Shown: one piece after another, positions 7,609-15,989 of the stretch
Numbering within the stretch: the first letter of the stretch is position 1
How the letters are laid out: each line of letters opens with the position of its first letter
Assembly (NCBI RefSeq): GCF_002453355.1
Contig: NZ_DKGQ01000008.1
Coordinates: 85,349 to 122,794, forward strand
Reading direction: 5' to 3'
Length of the DNA stretch: 37,446 bases
From: Psychrobacter sp. UBA6766
Lineage (GTDB): Bacteria > Pseudomonadota > Gammaproteobacteria > Pseudomonadales > Moraxellaceae
Notes under the pieces: model-generated
Seen by the model: the letters and a program-made list of their open reading frames with translations, nothing else
What the model was told of the DNA's origin: nothing
The model's database searches: none
Translations under genes and position numbers: made by a program

Positions 7609-10194
7609 CTAAGTCAATAAAAAAGGTGCGGTACGACTGTTTTTTGACTTAGCCGCCTCTTTAGGTGTGCCCTCTGCAACAATAAGACCGCCTTCATCGC
7701 CAGCACCTGGGCCCATATCGATTATCCAATCACTGTTGCTAGCGACTTGCATATCGTGCTCAACCATAATCACTGTATTACCCGTTTCGACCAGTCCATT
7801 CAATTGTGCCATCAGCATCGCGACATCAGAAGGATGGAGGCCAGTCGTCGGTTCATCGAGCACATACAGCGTATCACCGCGCTGCGTCCTTTGAAGTTCG
7901 GTAGCAAGCTTAATACGCTGAGCCTCGCCGCCGGACAACTCGGTCGCTGGTTGCCCGAGTCGCAAATAGCCAAGTCCCACTTTTAGCAAAGCATCCAATG
8001 CACGCATTATCGGGGCATCATCAACGAAAAATTCAGAAGCCGCTTCGACTGTTAAATCGAGCACTTCAGCGATATTCTTACCGTGATAAGTAATCTCTAG
8101 GGTTTCATCGTTATAGCGTTGACCATGACAAACTTGACAAGGCGAGTAAACACTTGGTAAAAATAGCAGCTCAACGCTAACAAAACCAACCCCTTCGCAA
8201 TTTGGGCAACGGCCTTTTTTGACGTTAAACGAAAAGCGTCCGGCATCATAGTGTCTTGCTTTTGCTTCTTTGGTGGCAGCAAATAACTTGCGCACATGGT
8301 CAAACAGTCCAGTATAAGTCGCCAGATTTGAGCGCGGTGTACGACCGATGGCTTTTTGGTCGACGGTGACTAAGCGTTTGATGTGCTCCATACCACTGAC
8401 TATCTCACCGCCTATTGGCGTTTCTTGTTCTTGCTCCAGTAAAGCCGCTTCATCGGTAGGAACTTCAATGACAGTTTTTCGTCCAAGTTCGTTATATACC
8501 AGCTCAACAAGCGCTTGACTGACCAAGCTTGATTTGCCCGATCCTGATACACCCGTTACCGTTGTTAATACGCCTAAAGGAAATGCCACATCTAAACCAT
8601 GTAGATTATTACGCTCAATATTAGCAAGTTTTAGCCAATTACTAATCTTTCTTGGCGTGTGGCTTTTCGATTTTTGCTTTGCTGCGTCAGAACTAAAGAG
8701 ATATTGTCCCGTATAGGAATCAGAGATATCGCGCAAGCCTTCGATAGGACCGCTGTATATGATTTCACCGCCATAACGGCCTGCTTTTGGTCCGACATCG
8801 ACTATCCAGTCGGCGTGGCGAATAACGCTAACATCATGCTCAACGATGAACAATGAATTACCTGCGGCTACCAACTCATCTAGTGCACTTAATAGCGCCT
8901 GAGTATCGGCAGGATGTAGGCCGGCGGATGGTTCATCGAGCACATAAACCACACCAAATAATTTAGAGCGAATTTGGGTGCCAAGCCGTAAGCGCTGAAG
9001 CTCGCCGGGCGATAAGGTAGGCGTGGTGCGTTCAAGCGATAAGTAACCTAACCCAAGTCTGGTTAACGCCTCAACACGCGTTAAAATATCACTGGCAATA
9101 CGCTTAGCGACGATGGCTTTTTCACGGTCGGGCACATTATCGCTGAGGTTTTTATTGGCAGCGTCTTGAAGTTTAAGCGCCAATTCAGTTAAGGTTAATT
9201 GCGACAACTCACCAATATCAAGCCCCGCAAATTTAACCGACAGCGATTCTTGTTTTAGTTTTTTGCCGTGGCAGCTTGGACATTCTGAGATTTGCATAAA
9301 CTGCGCCACGCGTTTTTTGGTACGTGGACTTTGTGTGGTGGCAAAGGAATGTAAAACGAAGTTTTTTGCGCTGGTATAGGTGCCTTTATAGTTGGGTTTT
9401 TCACCTTTTTTAATTGCTTCGCGTACTTGCTCAAGGTTGTATTCTGGATAAACGGGCACTTCTGGCGTTTCATCGGTAAATAAAATCCAATCGCGCGTTT
9501 CCTTGGGTAACGTATTCCAAGGTTTATCGATATCGTAGCCAAGTGTGGTCAATATCCGGCTTAGGTTTTGCCCTTGCCAAGCAGGCGGCCAGGCAGCAAT
9601 GGCGCGTTCTCGAATGGTTTTTGTCTTGTCAGGAACGAGCAAATCTTCTGTGACCTCAAACACGCGGCCAATACCCGAGCAAGTCGGGCAAGCCCCTTCT
9701 GGCGTATTTGGTGAAAACGCATCGGCATATAGCATTTCTTGCCCAGCAGGATATTCGCCTGCTCGCGAGTAGAGCATACGCAATCCGTTTGAAATGGTGG
9801 TCACGCTTCCTACCGATGAGCGTACCGACGGCGTTCCGCGCTGCTGTTGCAGAGCGACGGCAGGGGGCAACCCTTCTATCGAATCGACATCAGGCTCACC
9901 AACTTGGTCAATTAAGCGTCTGGCATAAGGCGATACTGAATCAAGATAGCGTCGCTGCGACTCAGCAAATAGGGTACCAAACGCTAGTGATGATTTTCCT
10001 GAACCTGAAATACCAGTAAAAACAACCAGCGCATTTCGCGGTAAATCAACATCGACGTTTTTGAGATTATGCACCCGAGCGCCTCTTACTTGAATGCTCT
10101 CATCAGGGGCGATGTTGTTATTTACGAGAGAGGGCTGAGTGATAGGAGAGGTCTTAGGTTTTTTATGATTAGATTTCTTATTATGGGTCGTCAT
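7609..10194 (-). CDS. UvrA-like ABC ATPase lacking the UvrB-binding domain
   Basis: Tandem ABC ATPase of the UvrA family, 861 residues against about 940 for housekeeping UvrA. It has Walker A motifs GISGSGKSS (61-69) and GVSGSGKSS (548-556), signature motifs LSPGE (394-398) and LSGGEAQR (753-760), and DEPSAGLHP and DEPTTGLHP Walker B blocks. The C-terminal zinc module is intact with Cys663, 666, 686 and 689 (CX2CX19CX2C). Only about 20 residues separate SRAGEYP (143-149) from FSPNTPEGACP (160-170). In canonical UvrA this interval is well over 100 residues and holds the UvrB-binding domain. It is therefore a UvrA paralogue, perhaps involved in damage tolerance or drug resistance as known for UvrA2/DrrC types, rather than the main excinuclease subunit. 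The first signature has Pro in place of Gly. Confidence 0.88.
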   Translation of the reverse strand: MTTHNKKSNHKKPKTSPITQPSLVNNNIAPDESIQVRGARVHNLKNVDVDLPRNALVVFTGISGSGKSSLAFGTLFAESQRRYLDSVSPYARRLIDQVGEPDVDSIEGLPPAVALQQQRGTPSVRSSVGSVTTISNGLRMLYSRAGEYPAGQEMLYADAFSPNTPEGACPTCSGIGRVFEVTEDLLVPDKTKTIRERAIAAWPPAWQGQNLSRILTTLGYDIDKPWNTLPKETRDWILFTDETPEVPVYPEYNLEQVREAIKKGEKPNYKGTYTSAKNFVLHSFATTQSPRTKKRVAQFMQISECPSCHGKKLKQESLSVKFAGLDIGELSQLTLTELALKLQDAANKNLSDNVPDREKAIVAKRIASDILTRVEALTRLGLGYLSLERTTPTLSPGELQRLRLGTQIRSKLFGVVYVLDEPSAGLHPADTQALLSALDELVAAGNSLFIVEHDVSVIRHADWIVDVGPKAGRYGGEIIYSGPIEGLRDISDSYTGQYLFSSDAAKQKSKSHTPRKISNWLKLANIERNNLHGLDVAFPLGVLTTVTGVSGSGKSSLVSQALVELVYNELGRKTVIEVPTDEAALLEQEQETPIGGEIVSGMEHIKRLVTVDQKAIGRTPRSNLATYTGLFDHVRKLFAATKEAKARHYDAGRFSFNVKKGRCPNCEGVGFVSVELLFLPSVYSPCQVCHGQRYNDETLEITYHGKNIAEVLDLTVEAASEFFVDDAPIMRALDALLKVGLGYLRLGQPATELSGGEAQRIKLATELQRTQRGDTLYVLDEPTTGLHPSDVAMLMAQLNGLVETGNTVIMVEHDMQVASNSDWIIDMGPGAGDEGGLIVAEGTPKEAAKSKNSRTAPFLLT

Positions 10195-10232
10195 ACAACG
10201 CTTATTCCTTTGACTAAAATTGGCTTGTTAAC

Positions 10233-10246
10233 TGTTTAATTAAACA
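10233..10246. promoter_or_regulatory. Perfect 14-bp palindrome upstream of the UvrA-like gene
   Basis: TGTTTAATTAAACA is a perfect dyad 38 bp upstream of the UvrA-like start codon, in the divergent spacer shared with arfB. It could be an operator; it does not match the SOS LexA box. Confidence 0.35.
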
Positions 10247-10405
10247 ACACCGTGTCTGTTTACAGTCATCGTATCATCTTAAAGCCGAATCACTACGCAG
10301 GCTTACGCTTTACAGACAGAGGATAGACATAGCAACGTCAAACGATAACATTTAGAAGAAATGATTGGATTCTTAAAAAGATACTGTCTTTCGAAAGTGG
10401 TTAAG

Positions 10406-10434
10406 TTGGCAGGTGGCGCGTTCATTAATAATGT
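10406..10434 (+). promoter_or_regulatory. Candidate sigma-70 promoter for arfB
   Basis: TTGGCA (10406-10411) and TAATGT (10429-10434) are separated by exactly 17 bp and lie 44 bp upstream of the arfB start. Confidence 0.5.
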
Positions 10435-10477
10435 TTTATCATCAATCATACTTATCAATATTTTATAAAAGTGTTTT

Positions 10478-10891
10478 ATGATTTTTATTAGCAATGCAAT
10501 TAGCCTGAATGACAGCGAAGTAGAGATTAGCGCCATTCGCGCACAAGGGGCGGGTGGGCAAAACGTCAATAAAGTCTCTTCTGCGATTCACTTGCGTTTT
10601 GATATTCATGCCTCGAGCTTAAGCGATGTCGTTAAGCAGCGTTTATTGGACAGTAAAGACAGCCGAATGACAAAAGAAGGCGTGCTTATCATTAAGGCGC
10701 AGCAATTTCGAACCCAAGAACGTAACAGAATTGATGCGCTTGAGCGACTGCAAAGCTTTATTGTAAAGGCCACTCATGTTAATAAAACACGCAGGCCGAC
10801 CAAACCAAGCAGAAATGCCAAACGCAAACGCGTCGATGAAAAAACCCAGCGCGGTAAGACCAAAGCCTTACGCGGCAAAGTAGATTTTTAA
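10478..10891 (+). CDS. arfB: Alternative ribosome-rescue factor ArfB (YaeJ), peptidyl-tRNA hydrolase
   Basis: ArfB releases peptides from ribosomes stalled without a stop codon: its tail enters the empty mRNA channel and its GGQ loop hydrolyses peptidyl-tRNA. The 137-residue protein has the RAQGAGGQNVNKV block at about 22-34 with the GGQ catalytic motif. It ends in the expected Lys/Arg-rich tail (RRPTKPSRNAKRKR onwards). The length fits the family and is far shorter than RF1/RF2, and there is no codon-recognition domain. The ribosome-binding site is weak. It is a single-gene unit with its own promoter candidate and terminator. Confidence 0.93.
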   Translation: MIFISNAISLNDSEVEISAIRAQGAGGQNVNKVSSAIHLRFDIHASSLSDVVKQRLLDSKDSRMTKEGVLIIKAQQFRTQERNRIDALERLQSFIVKATHVNKTRRPTKPSRNAKRKRVDEKTQRGKTKALRGKVDF

Positions 10892-10930
10892 TTAAACGGC
10901 TTATTCAGTATTTTTAATAAACCCGATAGC

Positions 10931-10966
10931 AAAATGCCAGCCACTTAAACGGGCTGGCATTTTTTA
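10931..10966. terminator. Terminator between arfB and the SotB-like gene
   Basis: A 12-bp stem (10931-10942 with 10952-10963) and a 9-base loop are followed by T residues. The A-run on the left side makes it usable from both strands, serving the convergent permease gene as well. Confidence 0.92.
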
Positions 10967-11008
10967 TGCTTATTTACTATAAAGTTTTTAGCTATCCAAG
11001 CCTTCTAA

Positions 11009-12208
11009 TTAACCCAGTCTTCTGCTTAATTCAGGAAAGCGCTTGATCATAAATAACATCAACAGTAGCGACACACCAGCGATAGCCGCGCCGACATAGC
11101 CGATGCTTGATATCGAAATATGCGTCACTGCATAACCACCAAACAGCGCGCCGGCGCCAATGCCTAAGTTAATAATCCCTGAGAACATCGACATCAGCAT
11201 GTCTTGCGCTGTGACATCAACCATGATGACTTTTGCTTGCATAGAGATAATTAGCAGCATCAGTGCGGCGCCCCAAAGTAATGCAATCAAGCTCAGCGCC
11301 CAGATAGAGCTCACGGCAAACAGTAACACGAGCATAGATAACAGCATTAATATCGTCGATATCAGCATCAATCTGGTATTAAAGCGATCGCCCCAGCGAC
11401 TAAATATCACACTACCTGCAATCCCTGCAATGCCGAATAATAGCAGTATAAAAGTAGCAGCGTTTTCACTGATTGAACCAACTTGTCGCATAAATGGCTC
11501 GATGTACGAGTAAGCTGTATAGTGCGCGGTAAAGACCAGTAAAATAAGCAGGTATAGACAGACCAATAATGGGTTTTTGAGCAATTCTGGAATTTTTCTA
11601 AACGAGCCTTCAAACATACTTGGTAGCGTTGGCAATAGCCTTGCTTGCAAGATAAAGACGATAAAAGCAATCACCCCAATACCGCCAAAGGTCGCCCGCC
11701 AGCCAAACCATTGTCCAATTAATCGGCCTAAAGGGACACCAAGTACCATTGCTAATGACGTGCCAGTTGCAAGCACGCTAAGCGCGAATGCTTTCTTGCC
11801 TTCTGGCGCCACGCGTATCGCAATCGCTGCGGTGATTGACCAGAATATCGCATGTGAGAGCGCAATTCCAACACGGCTAATGAGCAATACATCAAAGCTC
11901 CAAGCAAATACTGACAATACGTGGCTGGCAATAAAAACCACAAACAATCCCAAGAGTAAACGCTTACGCTCAAAGCGACTGGTCAGCAGCATCAACGGTA
12001 ATGACATAGCGGCGACAATCCACGCATACAGCGTTAACATCCAGCCAGTCTCAGCCGTGGTAATAGAAAAATCTTGGGCAATGTCACTCAATAAAGCAAC
12101 AGGGACAAATTCTGTGGTATTCATAATAAAGGCGCTGACGCCCATCAAAAACACTTGAAAATACTGAGCTCGGCGAGCATCTGCGCTCACCTCAATGTTA
12201 GGTTTCAT
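11009..12208 (-). CDS. sotB: SotB-like sugar-efflux MFS transporter
   Basis: Twelve-helix major facilitator permease, 399 residues. The N-terminal region closely follows SotB/YdeA of enterobacteria, exporters of arabinose and IPTG: NTTEFVPVALLSDIAQDF, then YAWIVAAMSLPLMLLTSRFE with the MFS motif A position, HVLSVFAWSFDVLLISRVG, and HAIFWSITAAIAIRVAPEGK. The open frame begins with a TTG at 12217; the ATG at 12208, with GGA five bases upstream, is the better start. It is divergent from the ChrR-type cupin gene. Substrate in this organism is not shown; sugars or drugs are both possible. Confidence 0.83.
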   Translation of the reverse strand: MKPNIEVSADARRAQYFQVFLMGVSAFIMNTTEFVPVALLSDIAQDFSITTAETGWMLTLYAWIVAAMSLPLMLLTSRFERKRLLLGLFVVFIASHVLSVFAWSFDVLLISRVGIALSHAIFWSITAAIAIRVAPEGKKAFALSVLATGTSLAMVLGVPLGRLIGQWFGWRATFGGIGVIAFIVFILQARLLPTLPSMFEGSFRKIPELLKNPLLVCLYLLILLVFTAHYTAYSYIEPFMRQVGSISENAATFILLLFGIAGIAGSVIFSRWGDRFNTRLMLISTILMLLSMLVLLFAVSSIWALSLIALLWGAALMLLIISMQAKVIMVDVTAQDMLMSMFSGIINLGIGAGALFGGYAVTHISISSIGYVGAAIAGVSLLLMLFMIKRFPELSRRLG

Positions 12209-12583
12209 AATATCCAATACAAATAAAAAAGGGGCTAATAAAGAAAATTAGCTTAAAAAAGGCGGAAATAGGTTCTAATGACAAGAAGGAGGGCAAGATA
12301 GCAAGTCAATTGCAGCAGTTAAAGTAATTTTTTATATCAGATAAAAATAGCCTAAGCATTGTAAAAATACATCACCCGATGACATCTAAATTTGTCGATA
12401 GAAGCGGATCGCCTAATTATTGACAAACAGTTTTTTCATGCTGCCAAAGACTTACTTTTAAATAAGTCTTACTTTTAAAAATGTAAATACCATTTTTTAA
12501 AATGAGAATACTGTCTAGTTTGTTAAAGCAGATAAATCAGTTGATAATCTAAATTATTAACCCTTATCTTTGGAACCTATTTT
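12209..12583. other. Divergent spacer with an inverted repeat
   Basis: No gene seen in this AT-rich spacer between the SotB-like and cupin genes. It holds the inverted repeat AAGACTTA (12447-12454) / TAAGTCTT (12463-12470) with an 8-bp loop, and a direct repeat CTTACTTTTAAA that overlaps it. These are candidate operator sequences for either divergent gene. Confidence 0.5.
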
Positions 12584-13297
12584 ATGCTTATCAATGCAGA
12601 TTTTACTCGCCGTGCTTCATTAGCGCCCGAACACTATCAATGGGTATCCTCACCGCAAAGCGGCGTCGAGCGCGTGATGCTTGACCGCGTTGGTGCAGAA
12701 AAAGCCCGTGCAACCAGTATTGTGCGCTATGCCCCTGATTCGTATTTTCCATATCATTTGCATCATGGCGGCGAAGAGATTTTGGTCTTGTCTGGTACTT
12801 TTTCGGCAGACAATGTCGATTACCCAGCGGGTTGGTATTTACGCAATCCACCAAATTCTGGTCACCAGCCTTACAGTGATGAGGGCGCGGTTATTTTTGT
12901 CAAGCTTTGGCAAATGCCAACAGCAGAGAGACGTTATGTCGCTATCGATACCAATGATGCGGCAAATTGGCAAACGCAGGACAATCGTGAGGTCTGTTAT
13001 TTATTTTCAGACAACAGCGAGCAGGTCAGCTTACAGCGTTTAAATGTCAATGAAGTGTTATTTACCGACACAATCAAAGGTGGCGCAGAGATACTGTTAT
13101 TAGAGGGTGAATTGATAGATAGCGAATTAGGAAACGGTGATATAACAGCTGACGCTCAAACTTATGCTCGCGGTGGTTGGATACGCTTGCCAGTGGGTGA
13201 AAAACCGCAAATAAAAGCAGGCGCGTGTGGTGCTACTATTTATCTTAAAACTGGTCATCTGCCTCCAGTTATTGGCGCTGACTTGGAAAAAAGATAA
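12584..13297 (+). CDS. Stand-alone ChrR-type double-cupin protein
   Basis: The 237-residue protein resembles the C-terminal cupin domain of the anti-sigma factor ChrR but has no zinc-binding anti-sigma N-terminus. The first cupin carries His58, His60, Glu64 and His94. These spacings (+2, +4, +30) equal those of the zinc ligands reported for Rhodobacter ChrR (His141, His143, Glu147, His177). The second half (about 110-230) looks like a degenerate second cupin without the ligand set. No sigma factor lies beside it. It may bind a metal and act as a small oxygenase, isomerase or stress-linked protein. Start supported by TTGGAA upstream. Confidence 0.78.
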   Translation: MLINADFTRRASLAPEHYQWVSSPQSGVERVMLDRVGAEKARATSIVRYAPDSYFPYHLHHGGEEILVLSGTFSADNVDYPAGWYLRNPPNSGHQPYSDEGAVIFVKLWQMPTAERRYVAIDTNDAANWQTQDNREVCYLFSDNSEQVSLQRLNVNEVLFTDTIKGGAEILLLEGELIDSELGNGDITADAQTYARGGWIRLPVGEKPQIKAGACGATIYLKTGHLPPVIGADLEKR

Positions 13298-13632
13298 TAT
13301 GCAGACGGATACTGTAGCGATTATTAATAAAGGCTGAAGTGGTTTGTAGGCTATTGTTTCACTATAAAAAAGGGCATTGAATATATTTCCTAAAAAATAT
13401 ATTCGATATCTTTTAAGTATAAGCTACATATTTAGTATAAAAATTTAGTAAAACAATGTTCCGTAACTCCTCGGTACATGTCCGTCCTTCACATTGCTGC
13501 TTTATTTCTATAAAATACCAACCGTACGGTTTCTTTATAAAAATACATTTTTCTTTTCAGTATTAATAGAACGCATTCTTTTAAAGCCCAAATTATTTTT
13601 AGTTAAACTGACGTGCTAATATCGAGACAAAA
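13298..13632. other. Upstream regulatory region of the bet locus
   Basis: No gene seen. It contains an AT-rich inverted repeat, GAATATATTT (13379-13388) / AAATATATTC (13395-13404), and the 12-bp palindrome listed separately. A CGGTAC half-site occurs at 13472-13477. No clear terminator for the cupin gene was found. Confidence 0.5.
13520..13531. promoter_or_regulatory. Candidate TetR-family operator
   Basis: AACCGTACGGTT is a perfect 12-bp palindrome with a central GTAC, 101 bp upstream of the TetR gene. Dyads of this form are typical of TetR-family autoregulatory sites. Binding by the adjacent regulator is inference. Confidence 0.5.
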
Positions 13633-14205
13633 ATGGAAACTCAAAACGCTCATAAACGTAAAAAACAGCCAGAGCTTATTCGGCGGGCTCTACTAGATGA
13701 GGCGGCACGAATAACGCTAGATCAAGGCTTGTCTAGAGTCACCTTTCAATCGGTGGCGGATGCCGTTGGGGTAACCAAAGGCGGAGTGATGCATCATTTT
13801 GCCACCAAAGACGCGCTCATTTTAGAGGTATTTTATGACGCGATGGCCAAGTTTGAGGCTGAAGTCAATCAAGCCATGGCAAAAGATCTTGTCAGCTATG
13901 GCGCTTTTACCCGCGCTTATATCGATGCCACTATCAGTCTGGGTGAAAAAGGGCAAGCAGAGTTCAATAGCCAAGCGACGTTATATGTCTTGATGTTAGG
14001 AGATCGCAAACTGCGTGAGCGCTGGGCTGAATGGTCAAATGAGCAACTAAAGAAGCATGCTGCTACTGACAATAACGAAACGCTATGTATGGTGCGCCTG
14101 ATCGCCGATGGGATTTGGCTCTCTGATTTTTCAGGTATCGATATCTCGGACAAAGCATCACTACGTAAGCGTTTAATAAACATGACGCAACCTGAACATA
14201 AATAA
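13633..14205 (+). CDS. TetR-family regulator, probably of the bet genes
   Basis: A 190-residue TetR-type repressor with a helix-turn-helix at about 37-56 (FQSVADAVGVTKGGVMHHF) and a C-terminal ligand domain. It occupies the place of betI, upstream of betB and betA on the same strand. The sequence, however, lacks the recognisable BetI features: the enterobacterial BetI HTH block (IARRAGVSTGIISHYF) is quite different. It is best called a functional candidate rather than BetI. The palindrome at 13520-13531 is the obvious autoregulatory site. The inducer may be choline or betaine aldehyde, by analogy only. Confidence 0.8.
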   Translation: METQNAHKRKKQPELIRRALLDEAARITLDQGLSRVTFQSVADAVGVTKGGVMHHFATKDALILEVFYDAMAKFEAEVNQAMAKDLVSYGAFTRAYIDATISLGEKGQAEFNSQATLYVLMLGDRKLRERWAEWSNEQLKKHAATDNNETLCMVRLIADGIWLSDFSGIDISDKASLRKRLINMTQPEHK

Positions 14206-14355
14206 AACGCCGTTTTTGAATGATTTATAAAAGATGCACTTACAAAAAATTGTAGAAATAGATCAGGTAAATTTATTTTAAACACTTAACTCATGACGAA
14301 ATTATTTGGTACTAGCTTGTTCAAAAAGCTTTGCCAGTCGTCAAAAGGAGAACGC

Positions 14356-15870
14356 ATGACAGCTACTAAGACAAACACAAGTAACGTAAAAGACATTATC
14401 GATTTAAAACAAACACAGACCGCTTATATCAACGGACGTTATTTGGCTGTTGATGACGCACTAATAGCTTTTAAAGATATTAATCCAGCGACAGGTGAAG
14501 TACTTGCGATCATTCAACAAACGACTGCTGAGCAAATCGATGAGGCGGTAAAAGCAGCACAAAAAGGCCAAAAAATTTGGGCGGCGATGGCGCCAGTCGA
14601 ACGTAGTCGGATTTTGTTAAAGGCGGTTGCGCTATTGCGCGAGCGTAATGATGTGCTGGCATTGCTCGAAACTCAAGACACAGGTAAAGCGCTGTCTGAA
14701 ACCAAGTATGTCGATATCGTGACTGGTGCCGATGTTATTGAATATTATGCTGGTCTTGCACCAATGTTAGAAGGTCGTCAAATTCCATTGCGCGATAGCA
14801 GCTTTGTTTACACACGTCGTGAGCCACTCGGTGTGGTTGCTGGTATCGGTGCATGGAACTATCCTATTCAAATCGCCATGTGGAAAGCTGCGCCTGCATT
14901 GGCTGCTGGTAACGCGATGATTTTTAAACCTTCAGAAGTCACGCCATTGACTGCTTTAAAACTGGCAGAGATATTGACAGAAGCAGGCTTGCCAAATGGC
15001 GTCTTTAACGTTGTGCAAGGCGACTATAAAGTGGGTGAAGCATTAACCCAGCATCCTGATATTGCCAAAGTATCGTTTACAGGCGGCGTACCAACAGGAA
15101 AAAAAGTTATGGCAAGCGCAGCATCATCGTCGCTTAAAGACGTCACCTTGGAGCTTGGTGGTAAGTCACCATTGATTATTTTTGACGATGCGGACATCGA
15201 TATGGCAGCGGATATCGCTATGATGGCGAACTTTTATAGCACCGGTCAGGTTTGTACTAATGGAACGCGGGTCTTTATTCCTAAGCATTTACAAGAAAAA
15301 TTTGAACAAGCGATCTTAACGCGGGTCAAACGTATCAAATTGGGTAATCCGCTGGATGAAAACACCAATATGGGACCACTGGTTAGCTTTCCGCATATGG
15401 AGAGAGTGCTTGACTATATCGAGCAGGGTAAAGCCAGCGGCGCACGCTTATTAATCGGTGGTGAACGTATCACGGCAGCCGATCTTGCTAAAGGTGCTTT
15501 TGTCGCACCGACGGTATTTACCGATTGCGGCGATGAGATGATCATTGTCCGTGAAGAAATTTTTGGCCCAGTGATGTCGATATTGACTTATGAGAGTGAA
15601 GAAGAAGTCATTCGCCGTGCTAATGATACCGAGTACGGCTTGGCCGCAGGAGTCGTGACTACAGACTTAACCCGCGCACATCGCGTCATCGGACAGATTG
15701 AAGCGGGAATTTGTTGGTTAAATACCTGGGGCGAGTCGCCTGCGCAAATGCCAGTCGGCGGTTATAAGCATTCAGGAATTGGCCGCGAAAACGGCATCGA
15801 AGCCCTTGAACACTATACGCAGACCAAGTCTGTCCAAGTAGAGCTGGGTAAATTCGAATCGGTATTTTAA
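14356..15870 (+). CDS. betB: Betaine-aldehyde dehydrogenase
   Basis: NAD(P)-dependent oxidation of betaine aldehyde to glycine betaine, the second step of the choline pathway. The 504-residue ALDH shows GAWNYP with Asn168, KPSEVTP with Lys191, LELGGK with the general base Glu266, and GQVCTNGTR with the nucleophile Cys300, all typical of BetB. The open frame continues upstream to an ATG at 14293. The ATG at 14356 is chosen because AAAGGAG precedes it at ideal spacing and the longer form adds 21 atypical residues. It is followed by betA after about 120 bp that contain an 8-bp inverted repeat (CAGTAAGG 15898-15905 / CCTTACTG 15942-15949). Confidence 0.92.
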   Translation: MTATKTNTSNVKDIIDLKQTQTAYINGRYLAVDDALIAFKDINPATGEVLAIIQQTTAEQIDEAVKAAQKGQKIWAAMAPVERSRILLKAVALLRERNDVLALLETQDTGKALSETKYVDIVTGADVIEYYAGLAPMLEGRQIPLRDSSFVYTRREPLGVVAGIGAWNYPIQIAMWKAAPALAAGNAMIFKPSEVTPLTALKLAEILTEAGLPNGVFNVVQGDYKVGEALTQHPDIAKVSFTGGVPTGKKVMASAASSSLKDVTLELGGKSPLIIFDDADIDMAADIAMMANFYSTGQVCTNGTRVFIPKHLQEKFEQAILTRVKRIKLGNPLDENTNMGPLVSFPHMERVLDYIEQGKASGARLLIGGERITAADLAKGAFVAPTVFTDCGDEMIIVREEIFGPVMSILTYESEEEVIRRANDTEYGLAAGVVTTDLTRAHRVIGQIEAGICWLNTWGESPAQMPVGGYKHSGIGRENGIEALEHYTQTKSVQVELGKFESVF

Positions 15871-15989
15871 TCCGTTGTATGGTAAGAAGTTTTAACACAG
15901 TAAGGTTGAGGCATGAGAAATAATTTTTCCTTTTAGCACCGCCTTACTGCTATGAAATGATGGATTTTTTTAATTTTATGGAGCGTTTT

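Noticed and set aside
10303..10569. Minus-strand 88-residue frame overlapping the arfB start
   Set aside because: It overlaps the arfB promoter candidate and the GGQ-coding region on the opposite strand; no recognisable domain.
13633..14205. Naming the TetR gene betI
   Set aside because: Position fits, but the helix-turn-helix and C-terminal sequence do not resemble BetI as I know it.
14293..14355. Extended N-terminus of BetB
   Set aside because: The upstream ATG has no ribosome-binding site, whereas the ATG at 14356 has AAAGGAG and gives a normal BetB start.
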